A DNA stretch of 64,000 nucleotides from Lacrimispora xylanolytica (GTDB lineage Bacteria; Bacillota; Clostridia; Lachnospirales; Lachnospiraceae). Below are positions 24,705 to 33,112 of the stretch, one piece after another; position 1 is the stretch's first letter, and each line of letters opens with the position of its first letter. Location of the stretch: positions 1,659,001 through 1,723,000 of the forward strand of contig NZ_CP113524.1 of assembly GCF_026723765.1 (NCBI RefSeq), written 5' to 3'. The notes beneath the pieces are model-generated. The model was given only the letters and a program-made list of their open reading frames with translations, was not told where the DNA came from and made no database searches. The translations under genes and the position numbers were made by a program.

Positions 24705-26339
24705 ATGATGAAAAAATGGGAAACAATCACGGGAACGTCTATTTCTGCAAAGGCAGAGGGTATTTCACTGACAGAGAGCGGAGGCTGGTTTGAAAGCGCA
24801 TATCTGAAATGGAAGCCTGTAGACAAAGCGGTATCTTACCAGGTTTTAGTAAAATCTGCTGGAGCAGGCGACCCGGCCTACGTGCAAATCGATGATACAC
24901 TGATTCGTAAGTATCCCTCGTATTTCAGGGCGGATGCATTGGGGCTTTCTGCTGGTCAATACACTTTTAAGCTGGAAGTGAATTTTGCCAATGGTTCCAG
25001 CAAAACCATAGTCTCTGAACCAATCGCTGTAAAAGCAAACAGCAGGACCGGATTTGCTTTTTCTGGGGAATCTCCCTCCCAGACAGGGTCCGGCGCTTAT
25101 GAGGAAAATGGAGCTTTAAAAAATGGGGCGCAGATTGTATATATCACGGCTGCAACGGCAAAAACCGTAACTCTTGATGTCATAATAAATAATTCTGGGA
25201 AAAAACAGACCGCAACTGGAATTGGGGAGATTATGACCCTGCGTCAAAAGGGCTATGATAAGACCCCTCTTATCATTCGTTTTATTGGTCAAATTACAGG
25301 AGAGGATATGTCCGGCCAGCTAAACAGCAGTGGATACCTTCAGGTAAAAGGCAAATCAGCCTATACAGAGATGAACATGACCTTAGAAGGCGTAGGAGAT
25401 GATGCAACGGCATATGGCTGGGGCATTCTCGTTAGAAACTGTAAGAATCTGGAGATCAGAAATTTAGGCATTATGCTGTTTCCTGATGATGGAATCTCCC
25501 TTGATACGAGTAACTGCAATGTATGGATTCATCACAATGATATCTTCTACGGAGCAGCAGGTTCTGATGCGGACCAGGCAAAGGGGGATGGTTCTATTGA
25601 TGTTAAAAATGCATCCACCTATGTCACCGTATCCTATAATCATTTCTGGGATTCCGGGAAGTGTTCTCTTTGCGGCATGAAGGACTCTGAAGAATTTTTC
25701 GTCACCTATCACCATAACTGGTATGATCATTCCGATTCCCGCCACCCAAGAATCCGGCAGGCATCGGTTCATATCTATAATAATTATTATGATGGTATCG
25801 CAAAATATGGAGTTGGTGTGACAAATGGAAGCTCTGCATTCGTAGAGGAAAACTATTTCAGGCATTGCAAATATCCAATGATGAGCTCTCTACAGGGCAC
25901 AGATACCCTGGGGAAAGGAACCTTTTCCGGTGAGAACGGAGGAATAATAAAAGCTTATCATAACAGGATAGAACAGGCAGACAGCCTTATTTATGCCAAT
26001 ACCAACCATGGAACAACAAGTGGAAATGAAACCTCCTTTGATGCTTATGAAGCTTCCAAACGAGGTGAAATCGTTCCAGCCACCTATAAGACCATGGCAG
26101 GAAATACTTCCTATAATAATTTTGATACCTTAAAAGATCTGGGTGCTAATCAGGCAGACATTGACGATGTAACAGCAGTAGAAGGTATCGTAACTAAGGA
26201 AGCCGGCCGTATGAATCAAGGTGATTTTACCTGGAAGTTTAATAACGAAACCGATGATACTTCTTATGGTTTAAACAGTGAGCTCATGTCTAAAATAAGG
26301 AATTATAAGACCCAGCTTATATCTGTGGGAGTGAAATAA
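24705..26339 (+). CDS. family PL1 pectate lyase without visible signal peptide
   Basis: A 544-residue right-handed beta-helix enzyme that cleaves polygalacturonate by beta-elimination. An N-terminal fibronectin-like domain (about 5-115) precedes the PL1 domain. Conserved blocks: SLDTSNCNVWIHHNDIF, GDGSIDVKN (calcium-binding acids), VSYNHFWDSGK, and the catalytic-arginine region SDSRHPRIRQ. The protein begins MMKKWETITGT and has no hydrophobic stretch, so Sec export is not apparent, unlike the nearby GH43 enzyme. GAAAGG precedes ATG 24705. It could act on imported oligogalacturonides or use a non-classical route. It forms a single-gene unit. Confidence 0.92.
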   Translation: MMKKWETITGTSISAKAEGISLTESGGWFESAYLKWKPVDKAVSYQVLVKSAGAGDPAYVQIDDTLIRKYPSYFRADALGLSAGQYTFKLEVNFANGSSKTIVSEPIAVKANSRTGFAFSGESPSQTGSGAYEENGALKNGAQIVYITAATAKTVTLDVIINNSGKKQTATGIGEIMTLRQKGYDKTPLIIRFIGQITGEDMSGQLNSSGYLQVKGKSAYTEMNMTLEGVGDDATAYGWGILVRNCKNLEIRNLGIMLFPDDGISLDTSNCNVWIHHNDIFYGAAGSDADQAKGDGSIDVKNASTYVTVSYNHFWDSGKCSLCGMKDSEEFFVTYHHNWYDHSDSRHPRIRQASVHIYNNYYDGIAKYGVGVTNGSSAFVEENYFRHCKYPMMSSLQGTDTLGKGTFSGENGGIIKAYHNRIEQADSLIYANTNHGTTSGNETSFDAYEASKRGEIVPATYKTMAGNTSYNNFDTLKDLGANQADIDDVTAVEGIVTKEAGRMNQGDFTWKFNNETDDTSYGLNSELMSKIRNYKTQLISVGVK

Positions 26340-26497
26340 ATTCCCTGAGAATCCGCATTAGAATCACTGGTTTCAACCTTAAAATGGAATTAAAAAGTCG
26401 TTAGAAAACTCTCTTTCAAGGTTTAATTACTGGTTATTTTGCTCTGAAGTTTGTATGAAAAGTAACAATAAAAACATCTGAAACCATAAAAAAGAAC

Positions 26498-26531
26498 AGC
26501 CTGAGAAGATTTTATTTCTCAGGCTACTTTT
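26498..26531. terminator. hairpin terminator in the pectate lyase-ech gap
   Basis: AGCCTGAGAA and TTCTCAGGCT (26498-26507, 26516-26525) form a perfect 10-bp stem with an 8-base loop, followed by ACTTTTT. The 627-base gap 26340-26966 otherwise holds no credible gene, only this hairpin and the ech promoter region. Confidence 0.78.
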
Positions 26532-26817
26532 TCGGTTCTCCAAAAAAATTAATGCAAACAACTCCTTTATGCCCCGTTTTTCAGTACAAATTCTTGCTAT
26601 TTCAGGCACTCCAAGCAGGAAACAATGCCTATACTTTCTGTCTTTTTTTAAGTACAATCCTAATTTACGCAAAAATATGATCTTATATTGTCTAAAAGTT
26701 AACATGTCCTTGTATTTATTTTAGTACATATCTCTGCATTCTCATTTTTTTTATGAGAATTAGTTAAAAATTTGTCAAATACAGAGCTTTTGTGTAAAAT
26801 GTACACATAATAAAACA

Positions 26818-26929
26818 TTGACAAGAAATTTTAGTGTGATAGAATGAGAACATATAAATCGATAATGCGGTTGACATCGCTTGTTTGTACTATTTGAATA
26901 GCTTTATTGATGAAAACAAGGCTTGTTTT
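26818..26929 (+). promoter_or_regulatory. promoter region and palindrome of the ech-hyp operon
   Basis: TTGACA (26818-26823), 16 bases and TAGAAT (26840-26845, with upstream TG) form one promoter. A second TTGACA (26871-26876) with TTGAAT 17 bases later may be another. Downstream a perfect palindrome AAAACAAG-G-CTTGTTTT (26913-26929) lies about 38 bases before echA and may be an operator or an RNA hairpin. Confidence 0.6.
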
Positions 26930-26966
26930 GGCAAATACTATAAAACAAAGATAAGGTGATGAATGT

Positions 26967-28874
26967 ATGGTTGCAATTACTGTTTTCCTGTTGTTTCCTA
27001 TGTTGGCTGCATTAGCTGTTTTTTTGGTTAAACATGATGCAGCAAGAAGTATGTTAGTCAGAATCAGTGCTGTCATAACAGCCCTTCTGACGCTGGCAGT
27101 GGTGGGAATCTTTTTTAAGGACGGAATCCGTATGGCTTGTCCATGGGAAGAAAAAATTGATCTCATCATTGTAGCAGCTGAAGTTATCATAGCTGCTTAC
27201 ATTATTACTCTTGGTATCCGTAACAAAAAGTACGTCATTTCTATTCTGTCATTTCTGCAGACAGCAGCAATTCTGGTTTTTGAGTTTGGGTTTAAAGAAG
27301 GAATCACCGTTCAGACAGCCATCGTTTTTGATAAGCTGACTGCGATTATGGCCTTGGTAATCGGACTGGTGGGAAGCCTTATTTGTATTTATGCGGTGGG
27401 ATATATGAAGGATTATCATAACCATCACAAGGAATACAAAGAAAGGAAAAGCTTTTTCTTCTCCATCCTGTTTTTATTCCTTTCCGCCATGTTTGGAATC
27501 GTTTTGAGCAATAATCTCGTGTGGATGTATTTCTGTTGGGAGATTACGACTCTTTGCTCTTTCCTTTTAATCGGCTATACCCAGACAGAAGAAGCAAAGA
27601 ACAATTCCCTACGTGCCCTTGTCATTAACTTAGGCGGCGGAGTTGCCTTTGCAGCTGCCATTATTTTCATCGGCATGTACTATCACACCCTGGAGCTTTC
27701 CGTGCTGATACAGAAGAATCCGGATGCAGTCATTATGATTCCGGTCTTCCTTCTGTCCATCGCAGCACTGACAAAATCTGCCCAGCTTCCCTTTTCCTCC
27801 TGGCTCCTTGGAGCTATGGTGGCACCGACGCCTACCTCTGCGCTGCTTCATTCCGCAACCATGGTTAAGGCTGGAGTCTATTTAATTATCCGGCTTGCCC
27901 CCTTATTAGGCCCTACCAGTGTCGGCAGAGTGGTAACCTTTGGCGGCGGTGTAACATTCCTTGCCTGCTCGCTGATGGCTATATCCCAAAGTGACGGAAA
28001 GAAGATTCTTGCCTATTCCACACTTGCAAACCTGGGACTGATTGTAATATGTGCCAGTGCCGGAACCCAGGAATCCTTATGGGCAGCAATTTTACTTATA
28101 ATCTTCCACGCAGTATCCAAATCCCTCCTTTTCATATCCGTAGGATCTGCAGAACACCAGATCGGAAACCGAAATGTGGAAAATATGGATCTGTTAATGG
28201 GAGTGTCCAGTAAGCTGGCATTCTACATGATGATCGGTATTGCAGGCATGTTCCTTGCACCCTTTGGAATGCTGGTATCCAAATGGGTAGCCATGAAAGC
28301 CCTCATTGATTCCGATAATGTAATCATTGTTATTATCCTGGCTTACGGAAGTGCAGCGACCTTGTTTTATTGGGCTAAGTGGATGGGCAAACTGGTATCC
28401 AAGGTCAATATGGGCCACAAGAACCATCACGATTTATCCTTAGATGAAGAACTTCCCATTACAGTTTTGGCTGTCCTGGTGGTGATTTCCTGCTTTACCT
28501 TTCCTCTGGTTTCAAGGTATGCCCTGGAGCCGTATCTTACCGAAGTCTATAAAACCACAGCACTGATTCCTATTGAGACGAGTGACATTAAGCTGATGCT
28601 TTGTATGCTGAGCATGCTCATACTGCTCCCCATCAGCTTTATCCCCATCTATAAGAATGACAAGAGAAGAAAGGTTCCCATTTATATGGCGGGAGAAAAC
28701 ACAGGAGACAACCAGACGTTTTACGGAGCAATGGGCGTAAAACAAAAGGTGGAGATGCGCAACTGGTATATGGAAGAATTCTTTGGAGCCCATAAACTCA
28801 CCTTCTTAAGCAACGCACTGTGTACAGCAATCCTGGTAGTGGGAGTCATACTGTTGATAGGAGGGTTGGCATAA
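26967..28874 (+). CDS. echA: Ech hydrogenase subunit EchA (NuoL/HyfB-like antiporter subunit)
   Basis: A 635-residue membrane protein with some 15 hydrophobic segments, belonging to the proton-conducting NuoL/M/N family. Diagnostic parts are the WEITTLCSFLLIG helix with its conserved Glu, KSAQLPFSSWLLGAMVAPTPTSALLHSATMVKAGVYL (proton-channel lysine and histidines), and a C-terminal NWYMEEFFGAH extension. It couples ferredoxin-driven hydrogen evolution to proton or sodium translocation. AAGGTGA precedes ATG 26967. It is the first gene of a 13-gene ech-hyp block and ends one base before echB. Confidence 0.93.
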   Translation: MVAITVFLLFPMLAALAVFLVKHDAARSMLVRISAVITALLTLAVVGIFFKDGIRMACPWEEKIDLIIVAAEVIIAAYIITLGIRNKKYVISILSFLQTAAILVFEFGFKEGITVQTAIVFDKLTAIMALVIGLVGSLICIYAVGYMKDYHNHHKEYKERKSFFFSILFLFLSAMFGIVLSNNLVWMYFCWEITTLCSFLLIGYTQTEEAKNNSLRALVINLGGGVAFAAAIIFIGMYYHTLELSVLIQKNPDAVIMIPVFLLSIAALTKSAQLPFSSWLLGAMVAPTPTSALLHSATMVKAGVYLIIRLAPLLGPTSVGRVVTFGGGVTFLACSLMAISQSDGKKILAYSTLANLGLIVICASAGTQESLWAAILLIIFHAVSKSLLFISVGSAEHQIGNRNVENMDLLMGVSSKLAFYMMIGIAGMFLAPFGMLVSKWVAMKALIDSDNVIIVIILAYGSAATLFYWAKWMGKLVSKVNMGHKNHHDLSLDEELPITVLAVLVVISCFTFPLVSRYALEPYLTEVYKTTALIPIETSDIKLMLCMLSMLILLPISFIPIYKNDKRRKVPIYMAGENTGDNQTFYGAMGVKQKVEMRNWYMEEFFGAHKLTFLSNALCTAILVVGVILLIGGLA

Positions 28875-28875
28875 T

Positions 28876-29733
28876 ATGAACATTGTTAAAATCATTGCAA
28901 TTATTATATTCACACCTTTGGTTGGCGGACTTCTTACGGGAGTAGACCGTATCATATCCGCAAGACTTCAGGGAAGGCAGGGGCCGCCCCTGTTACAACC
29001 CTTTTATGATGTATTAAAGCTGACGGAAAAGGAATCCATAGAGGTCAATTCCATGCACCGTTTCTTTGTTTACGTGTCACTGGTATTTGCTGTATTTACG
29101 ACCCTGATCCTGTTATCCGGCGGAGATATCCTTTTAGCTATCTTTGCCCTGACCCTTGGGTCCGTGTTCTTTGTGCTGGGCGGCTATGCTTCCAATTCCC
29201 CGTACAATACCATAGGATCGGAACGGGAACTTTTGCAGATTATGTCCTATGAGCCTATGGTTCTTCTTACCTGTATCGGCTTATATTATGCAGAGCACAG
29301 CTTTTTCATCCGGGATATCGTAGCGGCTGAGAAGCCCTCCATACTTTATCTTCCCGGAGTATTTATCGGTCTTGTATTTGTCCTTACCTTTAAGTTAAGA
29401 AAATCGCCCTTTGATTTAAGCATGTCCCATCACGGACATCAGGAGATTGTTAAAGGAATCACAACGGAGTATTCCGGCAAGGATTTAGCTGTGATTGAGG
29501 TGACCCACTGGTATGAGGTCATCATTTCCCTGACTTTAGTCTATGTGTTTTTTGCAACAGCAGCACCCATAAGCCGTGTTTTTGCAGTCATCGCCTGTCT
29601 GGTCGTCTATCTTTTTGAAATAATCGTAGACAATGGTTCTGCCCGGGTCAAATGGCAGCAGGCCTTAAAATCAGCCTGGGTCGTAACTGCAATTATGGGA
29701 ACGGTTAATCTTTTGATCCTTTCCTACTTTTAA
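28876..29733 (+). CDS. echB: Ech hydrogenase membrane subunit EchB (NuoH-like)
   Basis: A 285-residue protein with about eight membrane segments, homologous to NuoH/HyfC. The quinone-subunit-like loop GRQGPPLLQPFYDVLKL appears at about 32-48, and SPFDLSMSHHGHQEI at about 178-192 is the acidic/histidine region typical of Ech and CooK subunits. It anchors the soluble hydrogenase arm to the membrane. The ribosome site GGAGGG lies inside echA. Confidence 0.93.
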   Translation: MNIVKIIAIIIFTPLVGGLLTGVDRIISARLQGRQGPPLLQPFYDVLKLTEKESIEVNSMHRFFVYVSLVFAVFTTLILLSGGDILLAIFALTLGSVFFVLGGYASNSPYNTIGSERELLQIMSYEPMVLLTCIGLYYAEHSFFIRDIVAAEKPSILYLPGVFIGLVFVLTFKLRKSPFDLSMSHHGHQEIVKGITTEYSGKDLAVIEVTHWYEVIISLTLVYVFFATAAPISRVFAVIACLVVYLFEIIVDNGSARVKWQQALKSAWVVTAIMGTVNLLILSYF

Positions 29734-29779
29734 CTGGGATTCATGAAAAGAAACCAAATTTTGCGGTATGGAGGATACT

Positions 29780-30214
29780 ATGGATGGAATAAAAAAATCA
29801 CCCTGGATTTTGCATTATGACGGCACCAGCTGCAATGGATGCGACATTGAGGTGCTGGCCTGTCTGACTCCCTTATATGATGTGGAGCGCTTTGGCATGA
29901 TCAACACAGGAAATCCCAAGCACGCCGATGTTTTTTTAATTACCGGAAGTGTCAATGAACAGAATATTCCTGTAGTAAAGCAGCTTTACGAACAGATGCC
30001 TGATCCAAAGGTGGTCATAGCAGTAGGAATTTGTGCAACCTCAGGAGGAATCTTTGCCGAGTGCTACAATGTGGCAGGTGGAGTGGATAAGGTAATTCCA
30101 GTGGATGTATACGTACCGGGCTGTGCGGCCCGTCCGGAATCCATTATAGACGGCGTGGTAAAAGGTCTTGAGATTCTGGGAGAAAAGAAAAAGAAGGCCG
30201 GAAAAAAGCAATAA
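29780..30214 (+). CDS. echC: Ech hydrogenase small subunit EchC (NuoB-like)
   Basis: A 144-residue [4Fe-4S] protein that passes electrons to the NiFe centre. Cluster ligands are visible: the SCNGCDIEVLAC region near the N-terminus, VGICATSGG, and VPGCAARPE near the C-terminus. The length is that of the compact group-4 small subunits. ATG 29780 is favoured over the in-frame ATG at 29768 because GGAGG (29770-29774) fits the later one. It lies between echB and echD. Confidence 0.95.
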   Translation: MDGIKKSPWILHYDGTSCNGCDIEVLACLTPLYDVERFGMINTGNPKHADVFLITGSVNEQNIPVVKQLYEQMPDPKVVIAVGICATSGGIFAECYNVAGGVDKVIPVDVYVPGCAARPESIIDGVVKGLEILGEKKKKAGKKQ

Positions 30215-30235
30215 AACTGGCTAAGGAGGGAAAAT

Positions 30236-30577
30236 ATGGCGAGTGAAACCTTAAAGGAGATTTCCGCTTCTGATCTTCTGACGGAGACTCTAAAACTTAA
30301 AAATGCAGGATACCGGCTCGTTGCCATCAGCAGCACCTATAAAGAAGAGATGGAGCTGACCTATTCCTTTGATTTAAATTATGAACTGGTGAATCTAAGG
30401 CTTCATATTGATACGGAAGCAGAGCTTGACAGCATCAGCATTATTTATCCTTACTCCTTTTTATACGAAAATGAGATCAAGGAATTGTTTGGAATAAAAA
30501 TAAATGGAATCACACCGGATTATAACAATTCCCTTTATAAGATTCCGGTCAAAGCGCCATTTGGTGTACAGGAGTAA
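30236..30577 (+). CDS. echD: Ech hydrogenase subunit EchD (NuoC-like)
   Basis: A 113-residue soluble subunit related to the 30-kDa subunit of complex I. The recognisable part is the C-terminal block YPYSFLYENEIKELFGIKINGI, the equivalent of the NuoC signature (EREv.DlfGi.f.gh). It has no cofactor motif and serves as scaffold between EchC and EchE. AAGGAGGG precedes ATG 30236. Confidence 0.92.
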   Translation: MASETLKEISASDLLTETLKLKNAGYRLVAISSTYKEEMELTYSFDLNYELVNLRLHIDTEAELDSISIIYPYSFLYENEIKELFGIKINGITPDYNNSLYKIPVKAPFGVQE

Positions 30578-30613
30578 AAAAGATGCTCTCACGCATCGGA
30601 TTGGAGGTTACTT

Positions 30614-31693
30614 ATGGGAAACAGGACAATTGTTCCTTTCGGTCCCCAGCATCCCGTCCTTCCCGAGCCCATTCATCTGGATCTGGTTCTGGAGGATGAA
30701 ACGGTGGTGGAGGCGATTCCTAGAATCGGATATGTTCACAGAGGGTTAGAAAAGCTGGTAGAGAAAAGAGATTTTCAGCAGTATACATTTGTCGCAGAAC
30801 GAATCTGCGGAATCTGTTCTTTTATGCACGGCATGGGATATTGCATGTCGGTGGAAAGTATTATGGGAGCAGAGATTCCCGATCGGGCTAAATTTTTAAG
30901 AACCATCTGGGCAGAATTTTCCAGACTCCACAGCCATCTTATGTGGCTGGGACTCTTAGCGGATGCCTTTGGATTTGAAAGTCTGTTTATGCAGTCCTGG
31001 AAATTAAGGGAAGAGGTTCTTGATGTATTTGAAGAGACCACCGGCGGCAGAGTTATTTTCTCTGTCTGTGATATTGGCGGTGTGAGAAAAGATATTAATA
31101 AAGAGACCCTTCATAAAATCCTTGAAGTCCTGGACCGTATGGAAAAGGAACTTAAGGAAATTGCAGCCGTATTTATCAATGATTCTACGGTAAAACTGCG
31201 GACACGGGGCGTTGGTAAATTATCAAAGCAGGCGGCCTTTGAGCTTGGGGCATTAGGTCCCATGGCAAGGGCGAGCGGCATCGAGATGGATATGAGGACT
31301 CAGGGCTATGCGGCTTACGGAAAACTGGACTTTAAGCCCATTATTGATGAAGAAGGCGATTGCTATGCAAGAACCAGGGTCCGTATCGGAGAGATGTTCC
31401 AGGCCATGGATTTGATTCGCCAGTGCATCAGGCTTATGCCGGAAGGAGACATCAAGGTAAAGGTGACCGGAAGTCCAAAGGGAGAGTATTTTACCCGTCT
31501 GGAACAGCCTAGAGGAGAGGTCCTTTATTACGTGAAAGCAAACGGAACAAAGTTTCTTGACCGGGTCAGAGTAAGAACGCCTACCTTTGCCAATGTACCG
31601 GCCCTGCTTGAAACTTTAAAGAACTGTTCCCTGGCCGATGTGCCCATACTGATACTTACCATTGATCCATGTATCAGTTGTACGGAACGGTAA
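30614..31693 (+). CDS. echE: Ech hydrogenase large subunit EchE (NiFe active site)
   Basis: A 359-residue catalytic subunit. The N-terminal Ni/Fe ligands lie in ERICGICSFMHGMGYC (L1 motif, Cys65 and Cys68) and the C-terminal pair in DPCISCTER (L2 motif). The chain ends right after this Arg, so there is no C-terminal tail to be removed by a HycI/HyaD-type endopeptidase. Complex-I-like features include SRLHSHLMWLG and PRGEVLYYV. It reduces protons with electrons from ferredoxin via EchF and EchC. GGAGG precedes ATG 30614. Confidence 0.95.
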   Translation: MGNRTIVPFGPQHPVLPEPIHLDLVLEDETVVEAIPRIGYVHRGLEKLVEKRDFQQYTFVAERICGICSFMHGMGYCMSVESIMGAEIPDRAKFLRTIWAEFSRLHSHLMWLGLLADAFGFESLFMQSWKLREEVLDVFEETTGGRVIFSVCDIGGVRKDINKETLHKILEVLDRMEKELKEIAAVFINDSTVKLRTRGVGKLSKQAAFELGALGPMARASGIEMDMRTQGYAAYGKLDFKPIIDEEGDCYARTRVRIGEMFQAMDLIRQCIRLMPEGDIKVKVTGSPKGEYFTRLEQPRGEVLYYVKANGTKFLDRVRVRTPTFANVPALLETLKNCSLADVPILILTIDPCISCTER

Positions 31694-31747
31694 CCGTTTT
31701 ACCTGCAGAAAGCCAGAGCTGCCATAAACAGCGGAATTGAGGGTGCT

Positions 31748-32113
31748 ATGTCAATATTAAGAATGACAAAAACATTGATTAAAAATTTATTCCACGGTCC
31801 ATTTACCGTATCCTATCCAATTGAGAAAAAGGAGACTTTTGACAGGACCAGAGGAAGTATCGGTATTTCCATCGATGACTGCATTTTCTGTGGCATGTGC
31901 GAGAGACGGTGTCCTACCAATGCCATTCATACGGATAAGGCGAGGACCTCCTGGAGCATTGAGCGGTTAAAATGCATTCAGTGCGGCTATTGCACGGAAG
32001 TCTGTCCGAAAAAATGCCTCATGATGGAGAACCACTATACGGAACCGTCGTTTGGAAATGTAAGGGATGTACACGTAAAATGCACGAATACCCAATCACC
32101 CAGCGAATCATAG
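31748..32113 (+). CDS. echF: Ech hydrogenase ferredoxin-like subunit EchF (NuoI-like)
   Basis: A 121-residue subunit with two [4Fe-4S] motifs: CIFCGMCERRCP (about 41-52) and CIQCGYCTEVCP (about 77-88). It accepts electrons from soluble ferredoxin. The 3' end overlaps the hypA start by 34 bases, linking hydrogenase structural and maturation genes in one transcript. Confidence 0.95.
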   Translation: MSILRMTKTLIKNLFHGPFTVSYPIEKKETFDRTRGSIGISIDDCIFCGMCERRCPTNAIHTDKARTSWSIERLKCIQCGYCTEVCPKKCLMMENHYTEPSFGNVRDVHVKCTNTQSPSES

Positions 32114-32418
32114 AGATAGCCTGGGAATATGCAAAGGAACATCAGGCCGAAGAGATTAAGGTCATCAATCTGGTGGTAGGAGATTACTGCGGCTATGTGG
32201 CAAGCTCCATAGAGCTGTATTTTGGCCTGATTGCAGAAGGAACGCCCTGCGAACATGCAGAGCTTCATATGGAAAGGGTCATACCTAAGCTGAGATGCAA
32301 ACGCTGTGGAGAATTATTTGTCCGCAAGCCCTTTCATTTTGAATGCCCCATCTGTAACGGTGATGGGGAACCCACAGAGATCGGACAGGAATTTTATATT
32401 AAATCCATAGAGATATAA
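32080..32418 (+). CDS. hypA: hydrogenase nickel-insertion protein HypA
   Basis: A 112-residue metallochaperone. The nickel-binding N-terminus is MHEYPIT (His2), and a zinc-ribbon has CKRC and CPIC pairs in the C-terminal half (about 72-92). ATG 32080 is chosen because HypA must begin Met-His-Glu and AAGGGA lies upstream; longer in-frame versions lie inside echF. It works with HypB to deliver nickel to EchE. Confidence 0.95.
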   Translation: MHEYPITQRIIEIAWEYAKEHQAEEIKVINLVVGDYCGYVASSIELYFGLIAEGTPCEHAELHMERVIPKLRCKRCGELFVRKPFHFECPICNGDGEPTEIGQEFYIKSIEI

Positions 32419-32458
32419 AAAGAAGGACAAAAGGAATTAGCCTGAGGCGGAGGTACAT

Positions 32459-33112
32459 ATGTCTGAGAATAAAGAAATAGAGATCATGCAGTCTGTATAC
32501 GATAAGAATGATGAGACTGCATCACGGATCAATGCGTCACTGACGGAAAAAGGGATTTTTGCCGTCAATGTAATGGGAGCTCCTGGAGCAGGAAAGACCA
32601 CGTCTCTCATTCAGATCATCAAACAGCTTGACGGTATCAATTCTTATGTCATTGAGGGAGATATTGAGGCTGATTTTGATACAAAAAAACTATTGTCTCT
32701 TGGAGTGCAGGCCATTCAGATCAATACTGGTGGTGCCTGCCATCTGGATTCCCCTGTGATTGGGGAAGCAGTGGAAGAGATGGAGCTTCAAAAAGGAGTT
32801 CTTTTTATAGAGAATATTGGAAATCTGGTTTGTCCTGCTGAATTCATGATTGGGGAGCATGTAAAGATGCTGATATCCACAGTCACCGAGGGAAGTGATA
32901 AGCCATATAAATATCCCCTTGCGTTTGAAAAGGCGGATATCATTCTGATTAATAAATGTGATCTCATCCCATATCTTGATTTTGATGAGGACTTCTTTAT
33001 GAAAGGAGTCCGTGCGTTAAACAAGTCAGCCCCTGTCATAAAAGTATCAGGAAAGACGGAAGAGGGCTATGATCAGGTAGCAGCATGGATCAGGGAAAAG
33101 ATCAATCTATGA
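32459..33112 (+). CDS. hypB: hydrogenase nickel-insertion GTPase HypB
   Basis: A 217-residue SIMIBI-class GTPase. The P-loop is GAPGAGKTT (about 39-47), with the DxxG-region EGDIEADFDTKK and NKCDL for guanine specificity. GGACH holds metal-binding Cys and His. The N-terminal His-rich nickel-storage stretch of some HypB proteins is absent. Its stop overlaps the hypF start as ATGA. Confidence 0.95.
   Translation: MSENKEIEIMQSVYDKNDETASRINASLTEKGIFAVNVMGAPGAGKTTSLIQIIKQLDGINSYVIEGDIEADFDTKKLLSLGVQAIQINTGGACHLDSPVIGEAVEEMELQKGVLFIENIGNLVCPAEFMIGEHVKMLISTVTEGSDKPYKYPLAFEKADIILINKCDLIPYLDFDEDFFMKGVRALNKSAPVIKVSGKTEEGYDQVAAWIREKINL

Noticed and set aside
25464-25865. 133-codon minus-strand frame inside the pectate lyase gene
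   Set aside because: Antisense shadow of a well-conserved PL1 domain; no start signals.
26427-26705. 92-codon minus-strand frame in the pectate lyase-ech gap
   Set aside because: It runs straight through the hairpin terminator at 26498-26531, has no ribosome site and no recognisable sequence, so I treat the gap as non-coding.
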